From NCBI GenBank assembly GCA_944990035.1, contig CALYLX010000083.1, positions 186,001 through 250,000 of the forward strand: a stretch of DNA of 64,000 bases, given 5' to 3'. The notes beneath the pieces were generated by a model that was given only the letters and a program-made list of their open reading frames with translations, had not been told where the DNA came from and searched no databases. Below are positions 45,431 through 58,127 of the stretch, piece after piece (the stretch's first letter is position 1; every line of letters starts with the position of its first letter). The DNA is from Clitopilus passeckerianus (taxonomy: Eukaryota > Basidiomycota > Agaricomycetes > Agaricales > Entolomataceae). Made by a program: the position numbers and the translations under genes.

Positions 45431-47099
45431 TAGATGATGACCCATCCTTCGTCTATCATGTCTCGGAAAAGGTGGTTCATCATTGCTTGGAAGGTACCAG
45501 GTGAGTTCATTAGTCCAAAGAACATCACCATTGGTTCAAATAACCCTCGGTTGGTCTTGAACGCTGCTTTCCATTGGTCACCATCTTTGATGCGGATGTT
45601 GTGATATCCCCATCGAATGTCGAGTTTGGTGAAGACAGTTGCTCCTTTCAGTTTATTGATGAGCTCGCTAGCCAGCGGTAAGGGGTAAGTGCTGGGTATA
45701 GTTCCTTCATTGAGTCGTCGGTAGTCCTGGCATGGTCTCAGGGCTTCCGAGTCTTTCTTTGCAACGAAGAAGAATGGAAATGCTTGTGGGGAGTTGGATT
45801 CTCGGATGTATCCTTTGGCTAGATTTTTCTTGAGAAACTCGTCGAGTTTTTCTTGCTCTACGGGGCTGAGCGGATAGACTTTGCAGTCTTTTGGCACAAA
45901 ATCTGTCTTCAGATCTATGGCATGATCCCAGGGTCGGCTTGGTGGAAATCGTTCAGATGCCGCTTTCTCAAAGACTTTTCTGTAGTCTTGAAGATAGTCG
46001 GGGATGATTTCGTCAAGAGATTTCTTTGGTTCCTTATCTTCTCGCTTGTGTTCCAGAGCTTGTGAAATTGATGTTTTTGCACGTATCCACACCTGTTGTG
46101 TGTGGTGTCTGGTTGCTGGATGGTGTGTTGTCACCGTCTGTCATATCGTGGTAGTTGGCTTGATTGGTCCGTACATGAGGTAATCCTCTGTGTGTTCCTG
46201 CGTGAGTGGGGGTTCCTCTTTGGTGAATATTCCGACTGCCGGTTCGTTCTGGCAGTATGCGATGAGAAAGTCTTCATTGATCTCTTCTCTGTCTTCGACT
46301 ATTCGGAAGTAGTCGCTGAGTCCTTCTGATTTTCTGGGATTCTCTTCGGAACAATCAGGCATTGGGGTAGGTGGCGTGTTTTCCTCTAGTAGTTGTTCTC
46401 GGATGGCTCTCATCCGCTTGATGTCTACTGCTCGCATCAGTGTTTGCGATAGTCGTTGGGTAATGCGTGATTCGTCGATTTCAAGTGTGCCGTGGCTCCA
46501 CAATATGATTGGATCTACCCGCTTTAGCCAGGGTAGTCCAAAAATCAGGTGGTCTTTCCCGAGTCCAGTGACGAAACATCTTTCCTTGATGATGGCTGTC
46601 CCTATCTTGGCAATGACCCAGGTAAAGTGGGTAATGGTTCCTCGTTTGTTTAGGGTGCCATCAACGTTTCGTGCTGTGATCGGTTGTCGGAGTGGGAGTA
46701 GTGGGAGGTGATGTGTCTTGGCGAAGACAGAGTCGATGAATGATCCTTGCGCTCCAGAGTCAATGAGAGCTTTTGTGCCGGCGATTGTTGTATTTCAGTT
46801 TAGGGGGTCTTGTAGAGAGATCGGGATACGCATAGATTTAGCATAAAAATCAGTAGCTACAAGTACACTGGAAATATCAATCGGGCGAGGAAGTATTGAC
46901 ATCGGCTTTGCAGTCTTCCTCTTCAAAAACCCTCAGCCTCTGCTTCGGTGTAGAATTCAGCGGCTTCTTCTTGGGGCATATCAGCTAGGACTGCTCTAAC
47001 ATATTTGATCAACTCGGCTCCCTTCTCAGGTTTCTTGTGGAAACGGCTGTCGTTGTTGTTAGGATAGGTCCTTCCAAAGTTCTTTCTTTGAAGACACTG
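45431..47099 (-). pseudogene. Family A gypsy gag end, protease and RT N-half (right arm)
   Basis: Inverted copy of 31820-33485. Reading from the Plavaka end at 47099 it gives the gag tail, the protease with the same TGA, then RT through [13 protein letters not shown] and IIYMDE, where similarity stops one residue into the YMDD box. It is the downstream continuation of the gag cut at 63010. Confidence 0.85.
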
Positions 47100-47864
47100 T
47101 GTCGGAAAAAAAATCCCGAGATCATGATGGGTTATGGCCGGTCATAACCGTAGCAATCAGATTGCCGAGTTATTATCCTACACAACTACCAACGACTTGG
47201 TCATAACCTTGGTTGTAACCGACCAACGATTGTCAGCTTCGGGTTAGAACCAGCGTGGCCTTTGGTTGCAACCAAGGTCGTGACCAACACCAGGCGGTTG
47301 CAATCCCGTCATAGCTATTCCCTGCTGGTAACATTCCCTTGTACCGTTGACAATCTCTGGTGGATTTACACATATTTCCTCACATGGCATACAGCAATAA
47401 TAGTAATAAATCTGACACATTTGTTTATATTTCGATATGTACTGGCTATCCCTATGAATGAGGTGCTTCCGTAAACGCTGGAGAGCCATAGGCAGCTGCA
47501 GTTCACGCAGCATTCCAACGGTACCTCAAGCCCTCTCCCAAATTCCTATCCTGCCAGACGTTTGCACCGACGATGAAGACCTGGAAATTAGAGGATAAGT
47601 TGAGGGCTGACATAGAACAAACTTGAATACAACTTACCTAACCACAACAGTAAGCGGTTTGTTTTTGTATAGCGGATGGACACCTGTGAGGTCAGGGTAC
47701 GAGATGGGGTGAGGAAATGACGACGACAAGTTCGACCTAAAGCCACGAAACACAAAGCTATGAGAACAAAACTACGCTCAGAGATGGATGCGCTACTTAC
47801 ATTATGTGGCTCAAATATGGGGCGGCAAGGAAGGGTCACGAAGCACTACGCAACCACATAGTGA

Positions 47865-48329
47865 TGTTAAGGCAGAGCCTAACAACTTAGGTAATACTGT
47901 TTACGCTCGATGTCTTTGATAAACAAAGACAGAGATTTGTCAGCAGCTGCGGCTGTACTGACGACCTGGTGAGATTGACGAAGCAAGGGACTTAAAGGCG
48001 AAATAGAGAACTAAGCAGTTAGGTAGATTGCCTAGGTCAAGCTGAGGAGCCTTGACCAAATGGTACAGGTTTATATACCTATCTAGTAGTTCTAAATATA
48101 GCACATGCGCAGCATGCTGAGTAAGTAATGAGTCATGCGCAGCATGATGAGTAAGTACATGAGTCAGAAAGAGTCAGATAAGGTATAAGTCTCTCACGAT
48201 CGTGAGAGATGCGGAGTAAGCATGGAAAAAGATGAAAAATGCGCAGTGATGCGCAGCATATGTGAGTAATCGTGCATAGGTAAGCGGGCCGGGGTATGTA
48301 AGGAGAAACATGTAAGCAAAATCATAACA
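47865..48329 (-). repeat. 3' LTR of the nested gypsy element
   Basis: 465 bp; on the minus strand TGTTATGATT..CTTAACA. The polypurine tract (GCGAGAGGGTAA) lies directly next to it at 48330-48341. A perfect 20-bp palindrome with core CTCACGATCGTGAG is at 48190-48209. Confidence 0.93.
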
Positions 48330-48362
48330 TTACCCTCTCGCTATCGTTGAAGTCTCCTGACT

Positions 48363-49225
48363 TCAATTCCTTCCTTTACCCCAGAAGTGACGGTCTATGC
48401 CCTTGTGGTAGCGTTGTGGGCAGCTAACCGGGTAATGGCCTGGGCCACGATGATGGCACAGACGACACACAAAACGAAAGCAATGACACTGTCGGTGTCT
48501 GCCTCCACAAATGTAGCATCTGAACCATCTGGGTGGTGGTGGTCTGTTGGCAAGGTATCCGGTGCGCGGCGCCTTCTGGGACGATACTGTCGAGGGAAGG
48601 TTCACCAGCGTTGGTGAGTCGGACTCTGGTGGGCTTTCGAATGCGGAGAGGTATGGCGTTGGAGGGTTTGCCATTGGGATTGATGTTTTCCTTGTTGTCG
48701 TTCTGTTCTTTTTGACGAAGGGGTTATGTTTTATTTTGCGGCGGTGTGTAAATTGGTGACGGGAGGAAATGCTCGTAGGGTTCCGCAAACTTGACGTGCA
48801 GTGAGGATTGTGACTTCCTCTTCTTGACTTTCCTCAGGCCCCCAGGGATTGGAGGCAAGGGTTTCAAGTCTGTCTCCTCTGGGTTGTTGAACCAGTTTTG
48901 TCGTTCGGGAAGAATTCGTCGAGGAAAGCTGTTCCTCCAATAGCAAAGAAGAGGTCTGTGAGGGTCTCCTCCGTTTCTCGATCAACTTTGTCCAAAAGTT
49001 GATCAAGATCGTCAGTGGTTTTCGCAAATTGGTGGCGCAGACGAGCCACTTCGTTGCGAGTTTCGGTTCGTCGGTTTTGGTAGAGGTTCCTTGTTCTCCC
49101 ACAGCGGTGAGAGGGTTGTCGTTGCTGCTCCAGGCAGTATGCGTACGGAGCGCCGTAATAGCGGTATCGGATTTGAAGGTGTTGCGGATGATGGTGCGGT
49201 CGTAGGAAGAGGCATTTTGAGACAT
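48363..49225 (-). pseudogene. ORF3 of the nested gypsy element, with homopolymer frameshifts
   Basis: Starts at ATG 49225 (MSQNASSYDRTIIRNTF) and aligns over its full length with the intact 289-codon ORF at 35857-36726, including the terminal CYICGGRHRQCH and CRLCHHRGPGHYP cluster. It is split into several frames by one- or two-base losses in C and A runs (near 49093, 48908, 48740, 48715 and 48597). Confidence 0.75.
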
Positions 49226-49263
49226 TGTTATATAGTGGATGTGAGTGGGTTTGCTATGTGGTG

Positions 49264-52200
49264 TCAGGTGAGTTTCTTCCTCTTTTTATACTCGGTGAGT
49301 ATTTTCTTGGCGTTCCGCAGTTCCGACTCGGGCATCCATTCGTTGTCCGCTGATGGCCATCCCTTCCATTTTACGAGGTATCTGTGTCGCCCTTTGCCTT
49401 GTTTCTGATGGGCCACAATTGCTTCTATTTCGTATTCTTCTATTCCGTCGATTTCGTCAGGTGGCGGTTTAGAGAAGCTGGGTCCATGCGCTTTGGTGGA
49501 GATGTAACGGGTGAGAAGTGACGCGTGAATCACCGGGTGGATCTTCCATCGTCTTGGCAGGTCGAGTTTATAGGTCAGGTGTCCTTTACCTCAAGTATCT
49601 TGAAGGGTCCTTCTCGTTTGGGTGCTAGTTTCTTGGAGATGTTTCCTTGATTGAGATTTGTGGCTTCTAACCACACCTTTTCTCCGACTTTGAATGGGGT
49701 GAACTGTCGTGTGATCTTCTCTGCCATGCGTTGCGCAGCAAGTGCATGTGCAGCATTTGCTTCATCGCGTGCTAGCAGAAGTTCCTTGATCCGTTTGTCA
49801 ACTGCGGGAATTTTGCTAGTGGGAGCAACTGATGGGAGTGCAGGTGGTTCGTATCCCATCATTAGGTAGAATGGGGTTCGTTTGGTGACAGAGTGTGTTC
49901 GGCTGTTGTAGGAGAATTCTAGAGTGGTAATCCATTTGGACCAGGATTCGGGGTTCTGTGCACAGAAGATGCGGAGATAGGCATCAATCTCCTGATTGAT
50001 CCTTTCTGTCGCACCATCGGTTTGTGGGTGGTAGGCGGTGCTCATGTTGAGCTTGATTCCAAGGAGTCGTCCCATTTCTTGGAAAACTTTAGAGGCGAAT
50101 TGAGGTCCTCTGTCTGAAATTCCTTTGTCGGGAAGTCCAAAGCGACGGTAAACGTTGTCAATGTAGGCGTTTGCAGTTCCTGTGGCGTCGATTTTCTTTG
50201 TGCAAGGGATGAAAATTGCCCCCTTCGTAGCTCCATGGTCGACCACGGCCATAATGCTATCGAAACCATCACTCTCTGGGAGATCCGTGTGAAAATCGTA
50301 CGTCACTAGCGAAAATGGCCTAGTGGTTTCGGATTTGATGGGCATTAATGGTGGAGCGGTGGGGTGGCGATTGATTTTCATTTGCTGGCACATTGCACAG
50401 CCCTGCACAAAGTTCTTGATGAACACTGACATCCCTGGCCACCAGTAGTCCTTCCGGACTTTTTCCAGTGTCCCAAATTGTCCAGGGTGTCCTGCGCTGG
50501 GTAGATCGTGATAACGTTGGACTATCTTCCTTCGGAGGTCTTCGTCATCTGGTACCACACACTTGTCCTTGTAGTACAAGATGCCATCGTCAAATTTCCA
50601 GTCTTCCAGGTTTGATCGGATTGGTGGGGGTCCGTCTTCTTTGGCGGTGCGAATGGCGTCAACAATCAGTTTGTCATTGACCATCTTGTGTACAATTTCG
50701 TCCTTTAGTTCAATGTCAATTGAGCGAAGGAAGAGCTTGTCGGGGAGGAGAATGATGTCTTCGTTGTCGGTGTCTTCACCTGGGATGTGGTCTGGTCGTC
50801 GAGATAGTGCGTCAGATTGTATCATCTTTGCACCAGGGGTGTGTACAAGTTTGATGTTAAACTGGGATAGCATCAAATTCCATCTTGCTTGTCGTCGGTT
50901 CAACTTCCGGGCTTCTCGGAAGTATGTGAGGTTTTGTGATCGGATAGAATCACAACTGAATGTTGGGATCCATGGAAGTAGTGTCGCCAGGTTTCTAATG
51001 CGCGGATAATGCCTAGAAGTTCTCGGTCGTAGATTTCATAGTTCCGTTCTGTTTCCGAGAACGATTTAGATATGAAACCACATGGGTGCCATGATCCGTT
51101 GGCGTCACGTTGTTGTAGGACTGCTCCTGTTGCATGTTTTGAGGCGTCGCTTTCCACCACAAATGGCTTCGTGGGATCAGGCATCAGCAACACAGGCGCT
51201 TCCAGGAATTTGTCTTTCAGGGTAGTGAAAGCTTTGTGACATTCATTGGTCCATTCCCATTTCTTGTCTTTCTTGGTGAGTTCGTTCAGCGGTTTGGCAA
51301 TTTCCGCATATTTTCCGATGAACCTGCGGTAAAAGTTTCCGAATCCTAGGAATGATCGGACTTCCTTTACTGTAGTTGGCGTAGGCCAGTCGCGCATCCC
51401 TGCAAGTTTGACAGGGTCCATGGAGATCTTGTTTGGTTCAATGATGAACCCAAGGTATTCCACTCTTGTGGTGTCAAATTGGCATTTCTCTGCTTTGAGG
51501 TAGAGATCGTTGTTTTGTAGTCTTTGTAAGACTCTGCGTGTGCGTTCTCGGTGTTTTTCTGGATCGTTGGAGAAGATGAGGATGTCGTCCATGTAGATGA
51601 TGACCCATCCTTCGTCTATCATGTCTCGGAAAAGGTGGTTCATCATTGCTTGGAAGGTACCGGGTGAGTTCATTAGTCCAAAGAACATCACCATTGGTTC
51701 AAATAACCCTCGGTTGGTCTTGAACGCTGCTTTCCATTGGTCACCATCTTTGATGCGGATGTTGTGATATCCCCATCGAATGTCGAGTTTGGTGAAGACA
51801 GTTGCTCCTTTGAGTTTATCGATGAGTTCGCTAGCCAGCGGTAAGGGGTAAGCGTTAGGTATTGTTCCTTCGTTGAGTCGTCGGTAATCCTGACATGGTC
51901 TCAGGGCTTCCGAGTCTTTCTTTGCAACAAAGAAGAACGGAGATGCTTGTGGGGAGTTGGATTCTCGGATGTATCCTTTGGCTAGATTTTCCTTGAGAAA
52001 CTCGTCGAGTTTTTCTTGCTCTAAGGGGCTGAGCGGATAGACCTTGCAGTCTTTTGGCACGAAATCTGTCTTCAGATCTATGGCGTGATCCCAGGGTCGG
52101 CTTGGTGGGAATCGTTCAGATGCTGCTTTCTCAAAGACTTTTCTGTAGTCTTGAAGATAGTCGGGGATGATTTCGTCAAGGGATTTCTTTGGTTCCTTAT

Positions 52201-52995
52201 CTTCTCGTTTATGTTCCAGAGCTTGCGAAATTGATGTTTTCGCACGTATCCACACCTGCTGTGTGTGGTGTCTGGTTGCTGGATGGTGTGTTACCACCGT
52301 CTGTCGTATTGTGGTAGTTGGCCTGATTGGCCCGTACACAAGGTAATCCTTTGTGTGTTCCTGCGTAAGTGGGGTTCCTCCTTGGTGAATATTCCGACTG
52401 CCGGTTCGTTCTGGCAGTATGCGATGAGAAAATCTTCATTGATCTCTTCTCCGTCTTCGACTATTCGGAAATAGTCGCTAAGTCCTTCTGATTTTCCGGG
52501 ATTCTCTTCGGAACAATCAGGTGCTGGGGTAGGTGGCGTGTTTTCCTCTAGTAGTTGTTCTCGGATGGCTCTCATCCGCTTGATGTCTACTGCTCGCATC
52601 AATGTTTGCGACAGTCGTTGGGTAATGCGTGATTCGTCGATTTCGAGTGTGCCGTCGCTCCACGATATGATTGGATCTACCCGTTTTAGCCAGGGTAATC
52701 CAAAAATCAGGTGGTCTTTCCCGAGTCCAGTGACAAAACATCTTTCCTTGATGATGGCTGTCCCTATCTTGGCAATAACCCAGGTAAAGTGGGTAATAGT
52801 TCCTTGTTTGTTCAGGGTGCCATCAACGTTTCGTGCTGTAATCGGTTGTCGGAGTGGGAGTAGTGGGAGGTGATGTGTCTTGGCGAAGACGGAGTCGATA
52901 AATGACCCTTGCGCTCCAGAGTCAATGAGAGCTTTTGTGCCGGCGATTGTTGTATTTCCATCTAGGGGGTCTTGTAGAGAGATTGGGATACGCAT
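49264..52995 (-). CDS. Pol polyprotein of the nested gypsy element
   Basis: Protease [20 protein letters not shown] with [11 protein letters not shown] (52995-52400). RT/RNase H 52339-50900 with YMDDILIF, and [15 protein letters not shown] intact where the left copy has a stop. Integrase 50903-49575 with the HHCC finger, [20 protein letters not shown] and TERINQE. Chromodomain 49420-49290 ([20 protein letters not shown]). Frame changes occur at about 52374 (C run), 50936 (A run) and 49585 (A run); no nonsense codon is seen. If those three are consensus errors the polyprotein is intact and the element may be active. Confidence 0.88.
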
Positions 52996-53084
52996 AGATT
53001 CAGCATAAAAATCAGTAGCTACAAGTACACTGGAAATATCAATCGGGCGAGGAAGTACTGACGTCGGCTTTGCAGTCTTCCTCT

Positions 53085-54142
53085 TTAAAAACCCTCAGCC
53101 TCTGCTTCAGTGTAGAATTCAGCGGCTTCTTCTTGGGGCATGTCAGCTAGGACTGCTCTGACATATTTGATCAACTCGGCTCCCTTCTCAGGTTTCTTGT
53201 GGAATCGGCTGTCGTTGTTGCTAGGGTAGGTTCTTCCAAAATTCTTCCTTTGAAGACATTGTTGGATCGTGTGACCTTTCTTGGAGCAATAGTAGCACAA
53301 GTTGTTCTTCTTGTGATGTTCTCTTTCCTCCTGGGTGAGGCGGCGTTTGGGTGGATCAGTGGTGAAACGATCAACATCCATAGCCATTGGGTCTCGGGCT
53401 CCAGTAGGTGTTTTGTAAGCACCTTTGACCATATCAGATGTCTTGATGATACGGGTATGTCCCATGATTGTCTTGGCACGTCGCCAGTTGTTGTCAAACT
53501 GGACGGCTTTCTTGACCCAATCGTCGAATGTGGTAGGAGGGAATCGGAAAAGAGAATTTTCTCTCGGAGTTTGGGGGTAAGTCCTTCCATGAAGATCTCA
53601 ATCTTTGCAGTGTCACCGCTGAGATCAGTTCGTGCAAGAATATTCTTGAAGACGGTGACAAATTCGTCAGCTGTCCCATCCTGTCGTAAGGCTTTGAGTT
53701 GGAGGAGTGCGGCAGCTTTGTCGTCGGTAGGGGAAAAGGCTTCTTTGAATTGGTTGATAAATTCAGCGTAGGTGGCTTTCCTTTCAGCTGCTGAATATTT
53801 ATCGTGAAATTCTAATCCCCATGCTGCTGCAGTTCCTTCTTTGAGGAAGGATAGGGCGATGCGAATCTTCTTGTCATCTTCGAGTTGGTTGAGGTTGTTT
53901 AGGATGAGGTAGTCTTCAAGTTCCTGAATGAACTTTCTGGTCTTGGATCGGTCTCCGGAGAACGTTTGGGGTTTGGCTCCAATGTCCTTCTTGTTGTTGT
54001 TGTCTTGTGACATTTCGTAGTCGAAATCGAAGTCGGTCTCTGGTTCAATTGTTTCTGCACTGGGGCGCTCCTCTGGCTCAGCTGTGGGGCTCTCCTCTAG
54101 CTGTTGTTGTACTTGGTGTTCTTCTTCTTCCTCTTCGGGCAA
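53085..54142 (-). CDS. Gag of the nested gypsy element
   Basis: The capsid core begins by 54013 (ATG, MSQDNNNKKD). The same frame is open upstream through PEEEEEEHQVQQQ and further, but without a clear ATG, so the true start is uncertain. Core: TFSGDRSKTRKFIQELEDYL, IRIALSFLKEGTAAAWGLEF, LKALRQDGTADEFVTVFKNI, MEGLTPKLREKI. Then, after one frame change near 53543 (GGGG read as GGG), TIMGHTRIIKTSDMVKGAYK and the zinc knuckle CYYCSKKGHTIQQC. It ends at TGA 53085. Gag assembles the particle and packages element RNA. Confidence 0.85.
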
Positions 54143-54595
54143 GACAGAAGCGCTGGTAGACGGGACTAGTGATGGGTTCCTGGATATTGCTGTGGGTAAT
54201 GGTGCGAAGCGTCGCTGTTCCTCCTCGTCTACTTCAATGTCGTGTTCTCGTTGAGCTCGGACAATAGCAGGGGTCTTATGAGGTCGTTCAGGGGTAGGGA
54301 AGTCTAGAGCGTGGAAGTGTCTGCTTTCAACGGCAACGGTGGTGAATGTGAATTTGCCAAGGGAGAGAGCGTAGCACCAGCGGTTATTGTTGTGATTAAA
54401 ACCGCAGTAGCTTCCGTTGGTGAACTTGTAGACGTTGTTGGTTCCTTCTACTAGAGTGGTATTTCGTGGCGGGTGGTCTGCCCTGTGTACGACCGTGGTG
54501 ACTGAGTGGTAGCCGCAACGGCAATCGGCCTGTTGCGTGCTTCTGCTGTGTTGTCGTGGGGTGGGCCTGCGCTAACAATGAGCGGGCCTTCTGAA

Positions 54596-54606
54596 CAGCT
54601 TGACCT
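54596..54606 (-). other. Self-priming primer-binding site of the nested gypsy element
   Basis: AGGTCAAGCTG on the minus strand, two bases from the 5' LTR. Its exact complement CAGCTTGACCT is inside the LTR at 54788-54778 (minus strand), about 33 bp downstream of the TATA box GTATATAA. Confidence 0.75.
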
Positions 54607-54608
54607 TT

Positions 54609-55073
54609 TGTTAAGGCAGAGCCTAACAACTTAGGTAATACTGTTTACGCTCGATGTCTTTGATAAACAAAGACAGAGATTTGTCAGCAGCTGCGGCTGT
54701 ACTGACGACCTGGTGAGATTGACGAAGCAAGGGACTTAAAGGCGAAATAGAGAACTAAGCAGTTAGGTAGATTGCCTAGGTCAAGCTGAGGAGCCTTGAC
54801 CAAATGGTACAGGTTTATATACCTATCTAGTAGTTCTAAATATAGCACATGCGCAGCATGCTGAGTAAGTAATGAGTCATGCGCAGCATGATGAGTAAGT
54901 ACATGAGTCAGAAAGAGTCAGATAAGGTATAAGTCTCTCACGATCGTGAGAGATGCGGAGTAAGCATGGAAAAAGATGAAAAATGCGCAGTGATGCGCAG
55001 CATATGTGAGTAATCGTGCATAGGTAAGCGGGCCGGGGTATGTAAGGAGAAACATGTAAGCAAAATCATAACA
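54609..55073 (-). repeat. 5' LTR of the nested gypsy element
   Basis: Same 465 bp as 47865-48329. It carries the promoter TATA near 54813-54822 and the 20-bp palindrome at 54934-54953. Confidence 0.93.
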
Positions 55074-55588
55074 AGTGAGCCATGGAGTCTTCAGTACTAG
55101 TACTTGCTGATGTGCCCAGTGTCGTTAGTGAGTCAGTTACCCTTGGCAGAACGCTAGGTAGCATCATCCCCACCTCGCGCCAGCTATCCAGGTGGCGGAA
55201 AGCCCTGAACAAACTCTGTGAGTGGATGGATATCATGTTGCAATGCGGTACTCACAAATCATTACTGCGCTTGGGAGGACGTGACGGTGGTTGTTCGTGC
55301 TGTCAAAGTTGTGGTGTGTGGTAGACGTAGTTGTTCGATTGGTCACAAGTCAGTCACATATATATTCGCAGTGGTTCAAATTCCGCAGGCTTCGGAGCTT
55401 AAAACTGTAACAGACGACGACAAGCAAATTATAAGTGTATATCATCAAAATCTAGGCTAGGATGAGAATACAAACGTGCAAACTATGTCTATATAACTGT
55501 AGCTTGAACTGTAGTCCATTATTGCTGTCTTAAAGAGATTTACCTACCATTGCAACACCGAGATCGCAACGCCTGCCCGCCCCGAGAC

Positions 55589-58127
55589 CTATACACTCTT
55601 CTCCTTCTCCTTCTGACCCGAACGAAGTGTCCGCACCGCAGCCTGAGGAGCCTCGGCCCGAGAAGTACCAGCCTGGGTGGGCGGGACTCTTTTGCGTGAT
55701 CGACGAGGCTTTGGCACTGGCACATCAGGCTGCGCTACAACCATATCTGGTACGGCCTGGGATCCAGCCTCAGCATTTGTCGGCAAGACAGGCTGAGCCT
55801 GAGGCTGTCTAAATGTAGGTGTCGCCAAGAGATTGGTTTGCTTGGAAGCTGATGAGCGAGACAGCGAAGTGGCACGGACAGCAGGAGTCTCGAATATGGG
55901 GGCCAGGGGATGAACTCCAACTTCAAGTTGAAGTTGACGACTCGGAGAGCCCATAGTACCATCCAAGTCAGCACGCGTTGGGACAGAGATTGCAGGAACC
56001 TCGTCATCCATAGTACCAAAGTCGGAGTCAGCCTCGTTTGATGAGTCGGACTCAATGCTATTGTGGAGGACAACAGGGTTACTGTTACGCTGATGGATGA
56101 CGGGTGTTGGTGGAGGTGCGGATGACGGAATAGACCGAGAAGCCTTGCGACGCGAAGATGTACTGTGAGTGCCTGAAGCAGAACTTGTAAAGGAGCCTGA
56201 CGGTGTCACATTGGATGGATTGGATGAGATCTTGCTTGGAGGTCGAGAATGGACAGGAATGCTAGGAGGGCGTGAAATTGCCCGTGTGGTACCAATAACG
56301 CCATCATGCACTGGCAGTGCGGGCTCGGGTTGGGGAGCTGAACTCGTGTCAACCCTCGTGTTGACCATGCGTCCGAGTCTGGCAGTCATGGTGATGCCAG
56401 TGACAGGACTCGGAGCCGGAGAGGATCGAGAGACCATTGGTGGATTTGAAGGCAATAATGGTCGCGTTATTGGGGTAAGATCTTCAGCGCCTTGGAGATC
56501 ATGTGGGGCTGCTAGTTGTGGGGCGTGTTGACTAGCGGATGAGATATGCACGGGTGAGGTCGAAAGGGGACTCGTAGTCAGATGGTATAAATCACTACCA
56601 TCGCTCCCTCCCCAGTCAAGAGATCGTGCGTCTTCATCGTCATCCTTGAGAGCCAGGCTTTGAAACCCTGTATTGAAATCAACGTCACTGCTTTCGTCGC
56701 CGGAGTCAGGTTCCTTGGAACAAAACCTGTTGGCACGGCCTTTGTTGAAAAGATGCTCCTCCATGACAGCTTTGATCCGCTTCCACACAGCCTTGTGCTC
56801 GGTGTGGTGACGAAGGACAAGTAGCTTCTCCTTGTAGAACTGGTAGAGTTCACCATATTTGATCCCAGATGGTTTTCCTACAACACCAAACTCGGAGTCC
56901 CGAGAGACCGCATACAAACACTGCAAAAATTGGGGTGTCAGGAACCGGAAACCTCCCGGAGACATTCAGAACTCACCAAGATCTGGCCCATCGCAATTGC
57001 TCCAGGTGGAACATCATCTGCACAGGTGATCTCCCAGCTCTCTCCCTGAGTTTTCCTCTTTGACGTCATATGGGGACTTGTAAGAGAGGCAGCGCCAAAG
57101 AAAATGGCGCTTAAGAACTAGAAACCCAAATAGTTCAGAGAGGGTGAAATGCAACGAACAAACCACCATACCATATATGCTTCTGGACCTTGGAAAATAT
57201 ATCTATCAGACCGAGATCCCCCAGCATGAACAGCGTCGCGTATATGGGCAGGATACATTGTTGGTCGAAATTTTGAGGTTTTCTGTGATGTGCCTTTCGA
57301 AGGGAAACTACAGAACCGCTCAAGGCTTTCGGGGAGGTGTTCAGTGGCCGATACATGCACTCGGAACACCTCGGCAGGAACTAAACCAGCGAAGACATGA
57401 GGGGCGACAGCACGAACACGGTCAGCGCTATTGCTCTTGAAGCCCTTGACAGCGGCGTGAAACTGTTGGAAATCATGTCATTAGTCTGAGCTGAACATAA
57501 AATCTCACATGGAAAAGAATCAGCTCACCTCGCTCTCGAACTCTGAGTGAGAGCCGATAAATCCATGCAGATGAGGAGGAAAGACGTGATAGAGCTCCGC
57601 AAGAAGTGCCGCTTCTTTGGATGCTTCATTCCTGTAGCGACTGGGATGAGAGAAGTCAACATCATCTGGGCGGGGTAGCGAGAATAAAGACGAGGCATAG
57701 GAACCACAGAAGTAGTCATAGAGGCCAGCGAATTTCTTCGCGTATGATCGAGTGTCTTTCTTCCGACTCTGAACAATGGATTGACCCGTGTTAAGTGTGG
57801 CCACTCCCACTGTGGTCCCCGAATGAGACGAATTCTCTTCACTGTTTTCCATGCGCCGTACTAGCACCAAAAGTGCCTGATGAGCTTGTCTGAGCTCACT
57901 ATATTTGAGCTGCAGTGCCTTGAGAGTCTAGGGGCAATTGGTGAGACAGATGGTACCGAAACCGATGACGACTTGATACTTACATCACGATGAACACCAA
58001 AAGACGCCTGAGCGGTCAGGGTGAAGAATGACACGTCCGGAAAGTCCATCTCCACTGAGTCAACTGGGTCATCATCGTGAGCAGAGGTGACCCGCCGTTG
58101 AAGTGGCTGATGTTGAAAAGACGGCAT
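55589..58127 (-). CDS. Plavaka second gene, right copy
   Basis: Inverted copy of 28008-30546 (coordinates sum to 86135), with the same start, introns and 458-codon last exon open to its TAG. No difference affecting the protein was noticed. Core RPTMYPAHIRDAVHAGG and SDRYIFQGPEAYM, Ser/Pro-rich C-terminal half. Function unknown. Confidence 0.72.

Larger units (their letters stand above)
47865..55073 (-). mobile_element. Complete Ty3/gypsy chromovirus family A, recent insertion
   Basis: 7209 bp between AGTGA target duplications (47860-47864 and 55074-55078). The two 465-bp LTRs appear identical base for base. It contains PBS, gag, protease, RT, RNase H, integrase, chromodomain, ORF3 and a polypurine tract. 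It lies in the 3' non-coding part of the right Plavaka copy, whereas the left copy has the empty site at about 31055-31062. Identical LTRs mean it is the youngest event in the window. Confidence 0.95.
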
